Positions 34,614 to 44,097 of a DNA stretch of 64,000 nucleotides are shown piece after piece. Under the pieces are notes generated by a model, which was not told the origin of the DNA, did no database searches, and worked only from the letters and a program-made list of their open reading frames with translations. The first letter of the stretch is position 1. Every line of letters starts with the position of its first letter. Both the position numbers and the translations under genes were made by a program. The stretch is from Salinibacterium sp. M195 (GTDB taxonomy: Bacteria; Actinomycetota; Actinomycetes; Actinomycetales; Microbacteriaceae): NCBI RefSeq assembly GCF_019443965.1, contig NZ_CP040814.1:1798001-1862000 (forward strand). The letters are read 5' to 3'.

Positions 34614-35849
34614 CTAAATCGAGCGGAAGGCTGCGACAGCGTTGTGTCCGCCGAAGCCGAATGAGTTGCTGATGGCCAGCTGCGGACCGGTGCCGAGGTC
34701 GCGAGGCGACGTGACGACATCGAGCGGGATCGCGGGATCCTGCTCGGTGAGGTTGATCGTCGGGGGAGCGGTGCGGTGGTACAGCGCCAAGACGGTGAAG
34801 ATCGCTTCGAGTGCTCCTGTACCGCCCAAGAGGTGGCCTGTGGCGCCTTTGGTGGCGGAGACCGGAATGTTGGGCAGGTGGTCACCGAAAATGCGCAGGA
34901 GCGCCTTGTACTCGGCGATGTCACCAACAGGCGTGCTCGTGGCGTGCGCGTTGATGTGCGTAACCTGATCGACGGTCGCGCCGGCTGCATCGAGCGCGTC
35001 GCGCACAGCGCGGGCTGCAGCAGTTCCCTCGGGGTCGGGGGCCGTGATGTGGAACGAGTCACTGGTGACGGCGCCACCGGCGAGTTCAGCATAAATACGG
35101 GCGCCGCGCGCGAGGGCATGCTCTTCGGTTTCGAGCACGAGCGTGGCCGCTCCTTCGCCGAGCACAAAGCCATCACGCGAAATGTCATAGGGACGTGAGG
35201 CGGTTGCGGGGTCGTCGTTGCGCTTCGACAGCGCCTGCATCGATGCGAAGGCAGCGATCGGCAACGGGTGAACAACGGCTTCAGTGCCACCGGCGATGAC
35301 GACATCCGCCAGACCTGCCTGCAGGTGCGCGTAAGCGTTAGCGAGCGCTTCAGTGCTGGACGCGCACGCGGAAACATCAGTGCGGGCGTAGGCGCGAGAC
35401 GGGATCGCCATGCTGATGGCTGCCGCAGCAGCGTTCGGCATGAGCATCGGAATTGTCATCGGCAATACACGACGGGGCCCCTTTTCGCGCAGGGTGTCCC
35501 ACGCGTCGAGAAGGGTCCACAATCCACCGATGCCGGTGGAATAGTCAACGCCAATGCGCTCAGGGTCGACGTCGGGCGAACCCGCGTCTGCCCAAGCTTC
35601 ACGGGCGGAAATCAGTGCGAATTGGCTCGAGGGATCGAGTCTCTTGTACTCGACACGCTCGAGAACTTCTTCGGGGCGTACTTTTGCCTGGGCAGCGAAG
35701 GTCACGGGGAGAGAATGCTCTGCAACCCAGTCTTGCTCGAGTGAGCGTGCGCCCGATTCGCCGGCGAGGAGGGCGTTCCACGACTCAGTCGCGGTTCCGC
35801 CGAGTGGCGTGGTGGCACCAATGCCAGTTACTACGATCTTTTTGGTCAT
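34614..35849 (-). CDS. fabF: Beta-ketoacyl-ACP synthase II
   Basis: A 411-residue condensing enzyme that extends acyl-ACP chains with malonyl-ACP in fatty-acid synthesis. The catalytic triad is visible: C162 in VSACASSTEAL, histidine in INAHATSTPVGD, and histidine in KGATGHLLGGTGALEA. Length and order fit KAS II. It is the last gene of the fabD-fabH-acpP-fabF unit; a strong hairpin lies between acpP and this gene, which may lower its expression relative to the carrier protein. A convergent dehydrogenase gene ends beyond its stop, with a long hairpin between. Confidence 0.96.
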   Translation of the reverse strand: MTKKIVVTGIGATTPLGGTATESWNALLAGESGARSLEQDWVAEHSLPVTFAAQAKVRPEEVLERVEYKRLDPSSQFALISAREAWADAGSPDVDPERIGVDYSTGIGGLWTLLDAWDTLREKGPRRVLPMTIPMLMPNAAAAAISMAIPSRAYARTDVSACASSTEALANAYAHLQAGLADVVIAGGTEAVVHPLPIAAFASMQALSKRNDDPATASRPYDISRDGFVLGEGAATLVLETEEHALARGARIYAELAGGAVTSDSFHITAPDPEGTAAARAVRDALDAAGATVDQVTHINAHATSTPVGDIAEYKALLRIFGDHLPNIPVSATKGATGHLLGGTGALEAIFTVLALYHRTAPPTINLTEQDPAIPLDVVTSPRDLGTGPQLAISNSFGFGGHNAVAAFRSI

Positions 35850-35896
35850 TTCACGTTCCTTTTGAATACACGGCTTACGGAGTGCATGTGGTGCTG

Positions 35897-35937
35897 CGCG
35901 GAGGCCAACCGCAAATATGAGCGGTTGGCCGTCCGCG
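35897..35937 (-). terminator. Hairpin between acpP and fabF
   Basis: GGCCAACCGC (35903-35912) pairs with GCGGTTGGCC (35921-35930) around an 8-base loop, and the stem extends by CGCGGA (35897-35902) with TCCGCG (35932-35937) across one bulged base. No T-run follows on the minus strand. Within the operon it could act as a partial terminator or RNA-processing stem that leaves acpP message in excess. Confidence 0.65.
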
Positions 35938-35948
35938 TGTAGCTGGTG

Positions 35949-36197
35949 CTACGCCTGAGCGTTGGTGATGAAGCTCACAGCGTCACCGACGGTCTTGAGG
36001 TTCTTGACCTCTTCGTCGGGGATCTTCACGTCGAACTTCTCTTCGGCGTTGACAACGATCGTCATCATCGAGATCGAGTCGATGTCGAGGTCGTCGGTGA
36101 ACGACTTACCCATTTCAACTGTGTCGGTCGCGATGCCGGTCTCGTCGTTGATGAGCTCAGCCAGTCCGGCCATAACTTCTTCGGTGGACAGTGCCAT
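35949..36197 (-). CDS. acpP: Acyl carrier protein
   Basis: An 82-residue acidic protein carrying growing acyl chains. The phosphopantetheine attachment serine is S41 in DDLDIDSISMM, a variant of the usual GxDS motif. The four-helix ACP pattern and strongly negative charge are normal. It lies between fabH and fabF in the standard actinobacterial order. An AAGGAG-type site precedes the start. A hairpin follows on the 3' side. Confidence 0.96.
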   Translation of the reverse strand: MALSTEEVMAGLAELINDETGIATDTVEMGKSFTDDLDIDSISMMTIVVNAEEKFDVKIPDEEVKNLKTVGDAVSFITNAQA

Positions 36198-36265
36198 GTT
36201 TTTCTCCTTGGGATGTAAATTGACCGTTAGCCAGTGTAGGCCAGCAGCTGCGTTTAGCGGGGTTA

Positions 36266-37270
36266 CTACGGCAGAACGATTACTTGCGCGCCGAATACGA
36301 GACCGGCTCCAAAGCCGATCTGAAGTGCTAGGCCGCCGCTCAATTCGGGGTTTTCTTCGAGCAGACGGTGAGTCGCGAGCGGAATCGATGCGGCCGACGA
36401 GTTGCCCATGTCGGCAACATCGCGAGCGATCACGACAGACTCGGGCAGCTTCAGCTGCTTCGCGAACTCATCGATGATGCGCATGTTGGCCTGATGAGGG
36501 ATGAACGCAGCAAGGTCTTCCGCGGTAATTCCCGCGACATCCAGTGCTTCTTTCGCTACTTTTGCCATGTCCCAGACAGCCCAGCGAAAGACGGTCTGGC
36601 CCTCTTGACGGAGGGTCGGCCACGCGGCGTCGCCCTCACGAAAGTCGACGAGCGTTGCATTCATTTTGATCGCGTCAGCCTTCGAGCCATCCGACCCCCA
36701 CACTGGAGCCGAGATGCCGGGAGTGTCGCTCGGGCCGATAACAACGGCGCCGGCGCCATCAGCCAAAAGGAACGAGATGCTGCGGTCGGTGGGATCGACA
36801 ATGTCAGAGAGCTTCTCGGCGCCGATCACGAGGGCGTATTTTGCGGCGCCAGCACGGATCAAGGCGTCGGCCTGGGTGACCGCGTAGCTGAAACCAGCGC
36901 AGGCGGCGTTCACGTCGTATGCCGCGGCAGGGTTGGCTCCCACACGGTCGGCGACAACAGCGGACATCGACGGCGTCTGCAGAACGTTGCTGATCGTCGC
37001 GATGATGACGAGGTCGATCGCCGACGGGTCGACGCCAGACTTCTCAATCGCTTCGCGCGCGGCATCCGTGGCGAGATCGACGGCGAGGATTCCCGCTGAC
37101 GCGCGGCGGCGGGTGATCATGCCGGTGCGCTGCTGAATCCACTCATCGCTTGAGTCGATCGCTTCAACGAGCTGATTGTTGTCCACAATCAGGTCGCCGC
37201 GGGCAGCGCCATAACTGTAAATTTTGGTGAACTGTGCTCCGGCGGACTGGGTGAGGGTGGGTGCGGTCAT
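36266..37270 (-). CDS. fabH: Beta-ketoacyl-ACP synthase III
   Basis: A 334-residue enzyme that starts fatty-acid synthesis by condensing an acyl-CoA with malonyl-ACP. Catalytic C124 lies in DVNAACAGFSYAV, the histidine in FIPHQANMRIID, and the asparagine in VADMGNSSAASIPLA. In actinobacteria this enzyme usually also accepts branched primers. Its start overlaps the fabD stop by four bases, so the two are coupled. The N-terminus is about 15 residues longer than the E. coli protein. Confidence 0.96.
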   Translation of the reverse strand: MTAPTLTQSAGAQFTKIYSYGAARGDLIVDNNQLVEAIDSSDEWIQQRTGMITRRRASAGILAVDLATDAAREAIEKSGVDPSAIDLVIIATISNVLQTPSMSAVVADRVGANPAAAYDVNAACAGFSYAVTQADALIRAGAAKYALVIGAEKLSDIVDPTDRSISFLLADGAGAVVIGPSDTPGISAPVWGSDGSKADAIKMNATLVDFREGDAAWPTLRQEGQTVFRWAVWDMAKVAKEALDVAGITAEDLAAFIPHQANMRIIDEFAKQLKLPESVVIARDVADMGNSSAASIPLATHRLLEENPELSGGLALQIGFGAGLVFGAQVIVLP

Positions 37271-38187
37271 GCGTTGGCCTCCATCAGGTCAAATGCTGCG
37301 GATAGATCGTCTGGTGTCTTCACAGCGACGGCCGGGATGCCCCGGAGCCCGCGCTTAGCGAGACCAACAAGTGCGCCTGCTGGCGCGAGTTCAATAATTC
37401 CGGTCACTCCGGCATCCGCTAGAGAGCCCATGGTGAGGTCCCAGCGCACCGGCGACGAAACCTGGCCAACGAGGAGGTCGACGTAGTGTGTCCCGCTCTC
37501 GATGACCGAACCATCGCGGTTCGTGTAAATCGGCAGTGTTGGGTCGTTCTTCGTGAGTCCAGCTGCCACGGTTTCGAGATGAGCAACTGCTGGCTGCATG
37601 TAGCGAGTGTGAAATGCTCCGGCAACTTGCAGCGGAATAACGCGTGTTCCCTTGAGGGGGTCCGCGGCCAGAGCAGCAAGAGCTTCGAGCGCTCCGGCTA
37701 CGACAATCTGTCCGCCGCCGTTGAAGTTTGCGGCCTGCAGCCCGAGCTCGGCTAAACGCTCCAGTAGCGCTTCTTCATCGCCACCGATAACGGCTGACAT
37801 GCCGGTCGACTCTTGCGCTGCGGCGGCGGCCATTGCGGCACCACGCTCCACCACGAAACGCATCGCATCGACTTCAGAGAGGATGCCGGATGCTGCAGCA
37901 GCAGTGATTTCTCCCACGGAATGCCCGGCAACCGCACCAATGTGCTTGCGACGGTCGCCCGCTGTTAGCGCGCTGAGCGTCAACAGGCCAGCCGCAACAA
38001 TGAGTGGCTGAGCCACTGCGGTATCGCGGATGGTATCTGCGTCAGAAATAGTTCCGTGCTTGGCCAGATCAATGCCAGCAGCTTCAGAGATGGCACCGAG
38101 CTGCTCGCGCAGTGTGGCGTCTTCTAGCCACGGCTCAAGAAATCCTGGGGTTTGGGAGCCCTGTCCGGGCGCTACTACAACAATCAC
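37267..38187 (-). CDS. fabD: Malonyl-CoA:ACP transacylase
   Basis: A 306-residue transferase that loads malonyl groups onto the acyl carrier protein. The nucleophile is S90 in VAGHSVGEITAAA, the N-terminal APGQGSQTPGF is typical, and the partner histidine is in AGAFHTRYMQ near residue 203. First gene of the fab unit, 95 bases downstream of the PucR-type regulator fasR on the same strand. That gap contains GTGA-AA-TCAC and CCAA-ACC-TTGG inverted motifs that could bind the activator. Confidence 0.95.
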   Translation of the reverse strand: MIVVVAPGQGSQTPGFLEPWLEDATLREQLGAISEAAGIDLAKHGTISDADTIRDTAVAQPLIVAAGLLTLSALTAGDRRKHIGAVAGHSVGEITAAAASGILSEVDAMRFVVERGAAMAAAAAQESTGMSAVIGGDEEALLERLAELGLQAANFNGGGQIVVAGALEALAALAADPLKGTRVIPLQVAGAFHTRYMQPAVAHLETVAAGLTKNDPTLPIYTNRDGSVIESGTHYVDLLVGQVSSPVRWDLTMGSLADAGVTGIIELAPAGALVGLAKRGLRGIPAVAVKTPDDLSAAFDLMEANA

Positions 38188-38282
38188 TTAGCTAGTTTGC
38201 CAATCTTTGTTCGGAACCGCTTGGATGACCCCACCAAACCTTGGGAGGATCATTGTGTGATTTCACCAAAAGACCACAGAAG

Positions 38283-39431
38283 CTAGTGCGAACGACCAGA
38301 CTCGGGATCGGAAATTGATCCGACGATGAGGGCCGCCTGCAAAATCAGGGCCTCTCGGGCACCAGTCGCATCCCACCCAATAACTTCACTGACGCGTTTG
38401 AGGCGATAACGCACCGTGTTGGGGTGCACGAAGAGTTCACGCGCAGTGGCTTCAAGCGAGCGACCGTTATCGAGGTAACACCACAGAGTGGTCAAGAGGT
38501 CAGTGGAATGAGCCTGGAGGGGTTTGTAAATCTTGTTGATGAGAGTGGAGCGCGCAAGCGGATCGCCCGCGAAAGCTCGTTCGGGAAGGAGATCGTTCGC
38601 CATTGTCGGACGCGGTGCATTACGCCACGAGCGCGCTACAGCAAAACCGGCGAGAGCTGCTTTCGCGCTCTTCGACGCCTCTACCAGACTCGGAACTTCG
38701 GGGCCCAAAACCAGATGACCACTACCGAACCCGGGTTCTAACTGCTCAGCGATCGTGATGAACGGCAACGGCTCTTCGCCTTCGGCCTTTTCGGAACGAG
38801 GTGCGGCTCGGCCGATAACGAGCACGAGGCGCGATCCTTGAACCCCGATGAGCACATCGGCATCGAGGTGACGAGAGGTGCGACGCAATTGGTCGACGTC
38901 GAGCTGGCGTGGGGCAGTGCCAACCAAAACACAGACCTCACCGTGGCCATTCCACCCGAGAGCTGCGATGCGGCTGGGGAGTTCGTTGTCATATTCGCCG
39001 CTGAGGATTGAGTCAACGACGAGAGCCTCAAGTCGGGCATCCCATAGCCCGCGAGCCTCCGCTGCACGTGCGTACACATCTGCCGAAGCGAATGCGATCT
39101 CTCGCGAGTACAAAAGGATCGCTTCGCGCAAGACATCGTCATCTGCCTTCACCCGCGCCTCAACGACTTCGACCGTGATGCGAATCAACTGCAAAGTTTG
39201 TTGGAGCGAGACTGATCTCAGCAGCTCTCGAGGGGCTGCGCCAAAGACGTCGGCAGCGATCCACGGCGTTGTCGTTGGATCCTCGAACCAGCTAATAAAG
39301 CTGGTGATGCCAGCCTGTGCCACTAGTCCAACAGCGGACCGCCGCCCTGGAGGCATTTCGCCATACCAGGGCAGCGTGTCCTCAAGCTGCTTCAGGGTCG
39401 CTGTTGCGAGTTCGCCCGAAATAACACGCAA
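38283..39431 (-). CDS. fasR: PucR-type activator of the fab operon (FasR-like)
   Basis: A 382-residue regulator with a C-terminal PucR helix-turn-helix (LEATARELFVHPNTVRYRLK) and a GGDEF-like middle region (residues about 170-290). In Streptomyces coelicolor the PucR-type protein FasR is encoded just before fabD and activates fabDHPF; the same order here supports the name. The start is uncertain: the first standard start codon is a TTG at 39431 without a good ribosome site, while coding-looking sequence in the same frame (IPPVQKTKAQTLAW) continues back to the aceE stop codon. It is probably translated by coupling to aceE. Confidence 0.85.
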   Translation of the reverse strand: MRVISGELATATLKQLEDTLPWYGEMPPGRRSAVGLVAQAGITSFISWFEDPTTTPWIAADVFGAAPRELLRSVSLQQTLQLIRITVEVVEARVKADDDVLREAILLYSREIAFASADVYARAAEARGLWDARLEALVVDSILSGEYDNELPSRIAALGWNGHGEVCVLVGTAPRQLDVDQLRRTSRHLDADVLIGVQGSRLVLVIGRAAPRSEKAEGEEPLPFITIAEQLEPGFGSGHLVLGPEVPSLVEASKSAKAALAGFAVARSWRNAPRPTMANDLLPERAFAGDPLARSTLINKIYKPLQAHSTDLLTTLWCYLDNGRSLEATARELFVHPNTVRYRLKRVSEVIGWDATGAREALILQAALIVGSISDPESGRSH

Positions 39432-39482
39432 CCAGGCGAGAGTCTGCGCCTTGGTCTTTTGTACCGGGGGGATGGTTGCGAC

Positions 39483-42209
39483 CTAGCTTTCGCCGCCGGC
39501 AGAACCGGTGGTACCCGCATTGACGTCATGGAGGCTGTACTTCTCAATTGCTTGAGCGAGAACTGCTGGATCCATTTCGCCGCGCTTCACAAGCGACTGC
39601 AAAGTGCGAACAACCATCGAGTGGCTGTCGATCTTGAAGTAGCGTCGTGCAGCAGCGCGAGTGTCCGAGAAGCCGAAGTCATCGGCACCCAAGGTGGCAA
39701 AATCGCCGGGTACGAAGGCACGAATCTGGTCGGGAACCGCGTGCATGAAGTCCGTGAGGGCAACAAACGGTCCCTTTGCCTCAGCTAGTTTCGCTGTGAC
39801 GTACGGCACTCGAGCTTCTTCGTTGGGATTGAGGAAGTTGAACTCCTCAGCGGCCAAACCGTCGCGACGCAATTCAGTCCACGATGTGACTGACCAAACA
39901 TCAGCGGCGACACCCCAATCAGAGGCGAGCAGCCGCTGGGCTTCCAGCGTCCACGGAACGGCAACACCAGAAGCGAGCAATTGAGCTTTCGGACCAGTGA
40001 TCGTCGGTGACGACAAGTGATAAATTCCCTTGAGCGCACCCTCAACGTCGAAATTCTCGGGCTCGGCCGGCTGAACGAGAGGCTCGTTGTACAACGTCAG
40101 GTAGTACATGACGTTGGGGTCTTCGTGCTCGCCCCCATACATGCGCTCGATACCCGCGCGCACGATGTGGCCCAGCTCGTAGCCGTACGCTGCGTCGTAG
40201 CTGACGACCGCAGGGTTGGTGGATGCCAGCAACAGGGAATGTCCGTCGGCGTGCTGCAGGCCTTCACCCGTCAGCGTTGTGCGACCAGCGGTTGCGCCCA
40301 TGATGAATCCACGCGCCATCTGGTCACCAGCAGCCCACATGGCATCGCCAGTGCGCTGGAAACCAAACATCGAGTAGAAGACGTACACCGGTATCAGCGG
40401 CTCACCATTGGTGGCGTACGACGTGCCGACAGCGGTGAATGCCGCAAATGCTCCAGCCTCATTGATGCCGACGTGAACAATCTGGCCCTGCGGGCTTTCC
40501 TTATAGGCCAGCAATTGCTCGCGGTCTACCGAGGTGTAGTGCTGTCCGGCGGGGTTGTAGATCTTCGCAGTCGGGAAGTAAGCGTCCATGCCGAAAGTGC
40601 GTGCCTCATCCGGGATGATCGGAACGATGCGGTTACCAATGGACTTGTCACGCAGAAGATCCTTGAGCAGTCGAGCGAACGCCATCGTGGTGGCGATCTC
40701 CTGCTTGCCGGAGCCCTTCTTGACGACGTCGTAGGTCTTCGCATCTGGCAACTCGATGTGCGTGTGCTTGGTGCGACGCTCTGGCACATAGCCGCCCAGT
40801 TCGCGACGGCGCTCTTGCATGTACTGAATCGCCTCATCGTCCTCACCGGGGTGGTAGAACGGGGGCTGGTACGGATCTGCTTCGAGTGCGGCATCCGTAA
40901 TCGGGATGTGCATTTCGTCACGGAACTTCTTGAGGTTATCGAGCGTCATCTTTTTCATCTGATGCGTCGCGTTGCGGCCCTCGAAGCTCGGACCAAGGCC
41001 ATAGCCCTTGACAGTCTTCGCGAGGATGACAGTCGGTTGCCCCTTGTGCTCGCTTGCAGCCTTGAACGCGGCGTAAACCTTGCGGTAGTCGTGACCGCCG
41101 CGCTTAAGATTCCACACATCATCGTCCGAGAGGTGTTCAACCATCTTGAGCGTGCGCGGGTCGCGACCGAAGAAGTTCTCGCGAACGTAAGCGCCAGACT
41201 CTGCCTTGTATGTCTGGTAGTCACCATCGGGGGTGCGGTTCATGAGGTCGCGAAGAGCGCCCTCTGTGTCGTTGGCGAGCAGGTCATCCCACTCGCGGCC
41301 CCACACAACCTTGATAACGTTCCAGCCGGCACCGCGGAAGAAGCTCTCAAGCTCCTGAATGATCTTGCCGTTTCCGCGAACCGGGCCGTCGAGGCGCTGG
41401 AGGTTGCAGTTGATGACGAAGTTGAGGTTATCGAGGTTCTCGTTGGCTGCCCACTGAAGGGCTCCACGGCTCTCGACCTCATCCATTTCGCCGTCACCGA
41501 GGAATGCCCAGACTTGCTTGTCAGACACGTCCTTGATGCCACGGTTGCTGATGTATTTGTTGTTTTGTGCCTGGTAGATCGCGTTGATCGGGCCCAGACC
41601 CATCGAGACGGTCGGGAACTGCCAGAACTCGGGCATGAGGCGCGGATGCGGGTAGCTCGAGATGCCGTTCGGAGCCTGAGACTTCTCTTGACGGAAGCCC
41701 TTGAGCTGGTCTTCGCTCATGCGACCTTCGAGGAAGGCGCGAGCATACATGCCGGGGGAGGCGTGGCCCTGGTAGAAGATTTGGTCTCCACCAGATTCGT
41801 GGTCTGCGCCACGGAAGAAATGGTTGTGCCCTACTTCGTAGAGCGCGGCTGACGACGCGTAGGTGGAGATGTGACCGCCAACGCCGACGCCGGGGCGCTG
41901 GGCGCGATGCACAGTGATCGCTGCATTCCAGCGGATCCACGCACGGTAGCGACGCTCGAGTTTTTCGTCACCCGGAAAATCAGGTTCGTCTTCTTTTGCG
42001 ATGGTGTTGATGTAGTCGGTGGTGGGAACCATCGGCACACCAAGGTGCAAATCTTTGGATCGCTTGAGCAAGCTGAGCATAATCTCGCGACCGCGCTCGT
42101 GGCCTTGTGCCGCGACGAGGGAGTCGAGTGATTCGTTCCACTCGGCGGTTTCTTCTGGGTCCTTGTCGGTGTTGGTTACCGAGTATGGGTCCTGGTCGTT
42201 TACCGTCAC
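39483..42209 (-). CDS. aceE: Pyruvate dehydrogenase E1 component, homodimeric
   Basis: A 908-residue thiamine-diphosphate enzyme that decarboxylates pyruvate and passes the acetyl group to E2. The ThDP-binding segment runs from [16 protein letters not shown] (near residue 230) to [20 protein letters not shown]. The C-terminal half has the transketolase-like [14 protein letters not shown] stretch. Length and form are those of the AceE type found in actinobacteria and proteobacteria rather than the two-subunit type. It begins with its own upstream region opposite a peroxiredoxin gene and runs into fasR, so acetyl-CoA production lies beside fatty-acid synthesis. Confidence 0.97.
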   Translation of the reverse strand: MTVNDQDPYSVTNTDKDPEETAEWNESLDSLVAAQGHERGREIMLSLLKRSKDLHLGVPMVPTTDYINTIAKEDEPDFPGDEKLERRYRAWIRWNAAITVHRAQRPGVGVGGHISTYASSAALYEVGHNHFFRGADHESGGDQIFYQGHASPGMYARAFLEGRMSEDQLKGFRQEKSQAPNGISSYPHPRLMPEFWQFPTVSMGLGPINAIYQAQNNKYISNRGIKDVSDKQVWAFLGDGEMDEVESRGALQWAANENLDNLNFVINCNLQRLDGPVRGNGKIIQELESFFRGAGWNVIKVVWGREWDDLLANDTEGALRDLMNRTPDGDYQTYKAESGAYVRENFFGRDPRTLKMVEHLSDDDVWNLKRGGHDYRKVYAAFKAASEHKGQPTVILAKTVKGYGLGPSFEGRNATHQMKKMTLDNLKKFRDEMHIPITDAALEADPYQPPFYHPGEDDEAIQYMQERRRELGGYVPERRTKHTHIELPDAKTYDVVKKGSGKQEIATTMAFARLLKDLLRDKSIGNRIVPIIPDEARTFGMDAYFPTAKIYNPAGQHYTSVDREQLLAYKESPQGQIVHVGINEAGAFAAFTAVGTSYATNGEPLIPVYVFYSMFGFQRTGDAMWAAGDQMARGFIMGATAGRTTLTGEGLQHADGHSLLLASTNPAVVSYDAAYGYELGHIVRAGIERMYGGEHEDPNVMYYLTLYNEPLVQPAEPENFDVEGALKGIYHLSSPTITGPKAQLLASGVAVPWTLEAQRLLASDWGVAADVWSVTSWTELRRDGLAAEEFNFLNPNEEARVPYVTAKLAEAKGPFVALTDFMHAVPDQIRAFVPGDFATLGADDFGFSDTRAAARRYFKIDSHSMVVRTLQSLVKRGEMDPAVLAQAIEKYSLHDVNAGTTGSAGGES

Positions 42210-42387
42210 CGTTGACCTCTTTCGTGTAGAGAACAGAGTCCTGCGAGTCGAGTCACGACCGGGTTGCGGATGTGATGGGATCGACTACGCCCAACGATTC
42301 TAGTTGTCGGATGCGGCAACATTCGAACCGAGCGTTTTTCTCCCGTAATCGTGGGGCTTTCGTCGGTTCACCACAGAGAGGTTTCTC

Positions 42388-42858
42388 ATGGCGATCGCGA
42401 TCGGGGCTGCTGCCCCTGAATTTCAGTTGCGCAACCAGCACGGCCAGACCATCGTGTTGGGGGAGCTGCTTTCGCGACGTTCGGCGCTAATCGTGTTTAT
42501 CCCCTTAGCCTTCTCGGCAATTTGTACTGACGAAGTTGCGCAGTTGAACCAGTGGCATGACATTGCGGCTAGCGCCGGGGTGGAGATTCTGGTGATCTCA
42601 GTCGACGCTATGGCGACGCTGCGAGCATGGGCAGATTCACAGAAGATTCAGCTGTCGCTGCTCTCCGACTTTTGGCCACATGGCGGTGTCGCCGAAGAAT
42701 TCGGCGTTTTTCTTTCCAAGGAGGGGTTTGCGAGTCGGGTGAGTTTTTTGGTAGATCAAAGTGGAATCGTGCGCGATGTTATCGAGTCACCATTGGGCGA
42801 GGCGCGACAATTTGCTGACTACGAGCGCGCCATTGTGGCCTTAACTTCTGACCGATAG
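42388..42858 (+). CDS. 1-Cys peroxiredoxin, AhpE-like
   Basis: A 156-residue thioredoxin-fold peroxidase that reduces hydrogen peroxide or organic peroxides. The peroxidatic cysteine is C46 in FIPLAFSAICTDE, and the supporting arginine is in ASRVSFLVDQSG. It is the only cysteine in the protein, so a resolving thiol must come from a partner such as mycothiol or a mycoredoxin; that is known for actinobacterial AhpE and inferred here. It is divergent from aceE and ends 81 bases before a tRNA gene. Confidence 0.88.
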   Translation: MAIAIGAAAPEFQLRNQHGQTIVLGELLSRRSALIVFIPLAFSAICTDEVAQLNQWHDIAASAGVEILVISVDAMATLRAWADSQKIQLSLLSDFWPHGGVAEEFGVFLSKEGFASRVSFLVDQSGIVRDVIESPLGEARQFADYERAIVALTSDR

Positions 42859-42939
42859 CTACGGTTTTGGGGAGAGCGTGAAACGAGCCCCAAGAATCCG
42901 TGTAGCATTATCGAGCGCTGCTTCGCATTGCGACGCTGC

Positions 42940-43015
42940 GGGCCTTTAGCTCAGCTGGTAGAGCGCCACGTTTACACCGTGGATGTCATCGGTTCGATCC
43001 CGGTAGGGCCCACCA
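42940..43015 (+). tRNA. tRNA-Val (anticodon TAC)
   Basis: A 76-base cloverleaf with the acceptor stem GGGCCTT/AGGGCCC, D-arm GCTC-AGCTGGTA-GAGC, anticodon stem CCACG/CGTGG around loop TTTACAC (anticodon TAC), T-arm with GGTTCGATCC, and an encoded CCA end at 43013-43015. It reads the valine codons GUA and GUG. Confidence 0.96.
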
Positions 43016-43019
43016 CAAC

Positions 43020-43050
43020 AGAAAGCCCCCGTCAAGGACGGGGGCTTTCT
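43020..43050 (+). terminator. Terminator after tRNA-Val
   Basis: A 14-base perfect stem (43020-43033 with 43037-43050) closed by an AAG loop, GC-rich at the tip and ending in CTTTCT. It begins five bases after the tRNA CCA end and should stop its transcript. Confidence 0.88.
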
Positions 43051-43151
43051 GCATTCCCGCGGTCTTGTGGAGCCTCATCGCTGCGCCTCGGTGCAGTCCC
43101 TACGCTGCCATGTGGCTCCTCCCCGATAGAGTAACTAATGAGTCTTGTTCA

Positions 43152-43169
43152 GTTGGCATTCTTGCCAAC
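43152..43169 (+). promoter_or_regulatory. Palindrome upstream of the lipoprotein gene
   Basis: GTTGGCA-TTCT-TGCCAAC is a perfect 7+4+7 inverted repeat 32 bases ahead of the ATG at 43201. It could be an operator or a small leader hairpin; no regulator gene is adjacent. Confidence 0.4.
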
Positions 43170-43200
43170 GCTATCGAGCAATTGCGGAGGGGAAAGTTCG

Positions 43201-43926
43201 ATGAAGAGTGCGAAGTTCCGCAGCAGTGCTGTGCACATCGCCATGACGGCAATACTCGTCATGATTCTGTCGAGTTGTTCCATAGTGCACGACGCAATAA
43301 CCACGACTGGTGCAGAGGATGCTGCTGGGCTTACGCAAGCTGAAGTCGGCAAACTCTCCGTGAAGGAGCAGTTTGAGTTGGTTGAACAGCGCACCGAGCA
43401 CCTACAAGAGCTGTTGACGGAAACCCAAGAACAGGTCAGTACTGATCAGTGGACCTGGGTTGTCAAAGGCGCGATCCCTAAAAGCGGAAATGGCGCTCCA
43501 GGTTCTGTCTCGGGATCGACGCGAGAGAACAGCTATTACCTAGAGGCGGTTCGGGCCGTCTATCAGGAAGGCGCCTCCGGAGCGCAAGAAGATATCGAGC
43601 CGATGCTGTCCTATTTCGAGTCCAAGGGCTGGGAGGCTTCGGTTGGCGAGCACACCGAAGGTCATGCGTACCTAGTACGCGCAGAGACCGGAGACGGTTA
43701 TCGGCTGAACTATCGAGTTCAGCCCGATGGGTCCTACAGTGTTTCGGTCATCAGCGAAATGTTCTGGGGTGATTACACGGCGCTACTCGCGGCGGTAGCC
43801 GACCGCATTCCTGACGAAGCCGCTGATGTAGACGAGTCTTTGCCGGGGGTATATATTCCATTTCCTCAATGGGATGATCCGATCCACGCTCCGGACCTAC
43901 TGAATCCATACTCCGGAGACGAATAG
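43201..43926 (+). CDS. Predicted lipoprotein of unknown function
   Basis: A 241-residue protein with a signal peptide (AVHIAMTAILVMI) and a lipobox LSSC, lipidated cysteine near residue 26, so it should be anchored outside the membrane. A helical, Glu/Gln-rich segment (LVEQRTEHLQELLTETQEQV) follows, then a domain containing YFESKGWEASVGEHTEG and DGYRLNYRVQPDGSYSVSVI. I do not recognise a family. The start at 43201 is chosen for its GGAGGGGAAAG ribosome site and because the signal peptide begins there; the frame is open to 43138. Confidence 0.75.
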   Translation: MKSAKFRSSAVHIAMTAILVMILSSCSIVHDAITTTGAEDAAGLTQAEVGKLSVKEQFELVEQRTEHLQELLTETQEQVSTDQWTWVVKGAIPKSGNGAPGSVSGSTRENSYYLEAVRAVYQEGASGAQEDIEPMLSYFESKGWEASVGEHTEGHAYLVRAETGDGYRLNYRVQPDGSYSVSVISEMFWGDYTALLAAVADRIPDEAADVDESLPGVYIPFPQWDDPIHAPDLLNPYSGDE

Positions 43927-44040
43927 GGAACAATCGCTTCTCGACGTCTATCGCGCGTGCCAACACCGGCGGTGCTGGGTTCGCAGAAACAACCGCCGGC
44001 AGCGTGGCTAGGCCTCGTGCTCATATTTGTTGCGATAACT

Positions 44041-44051
44041 GTACTTAGTAC
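44041..44051 (+). promoter_or_regulatory. Palindrome before the giant permease gene
   Basis: GTACT-T-AGTAC is a perfect 5+1+5 inverted repeat 46 bases ahead of the start at 44098. A TTAGTAT sequence at 44086-44092 nearer the gene could be a -10 element. Both are tentative. Confidence 0.35.
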
Positions 44052-44097
44052 GGCTAGTCATCCCCGCAAAGTACTGGGTTCGCCTTAGTATCTGTGC

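Noticed and set aside
40017..41852. A 611-codon open frame on the plus strand, opposite aceE
   Set aside because: It lies wholly within aceE on the other strand, and its sequence resembles no family. Long antisense frames are expected in GC-rich genes with this codon bias.
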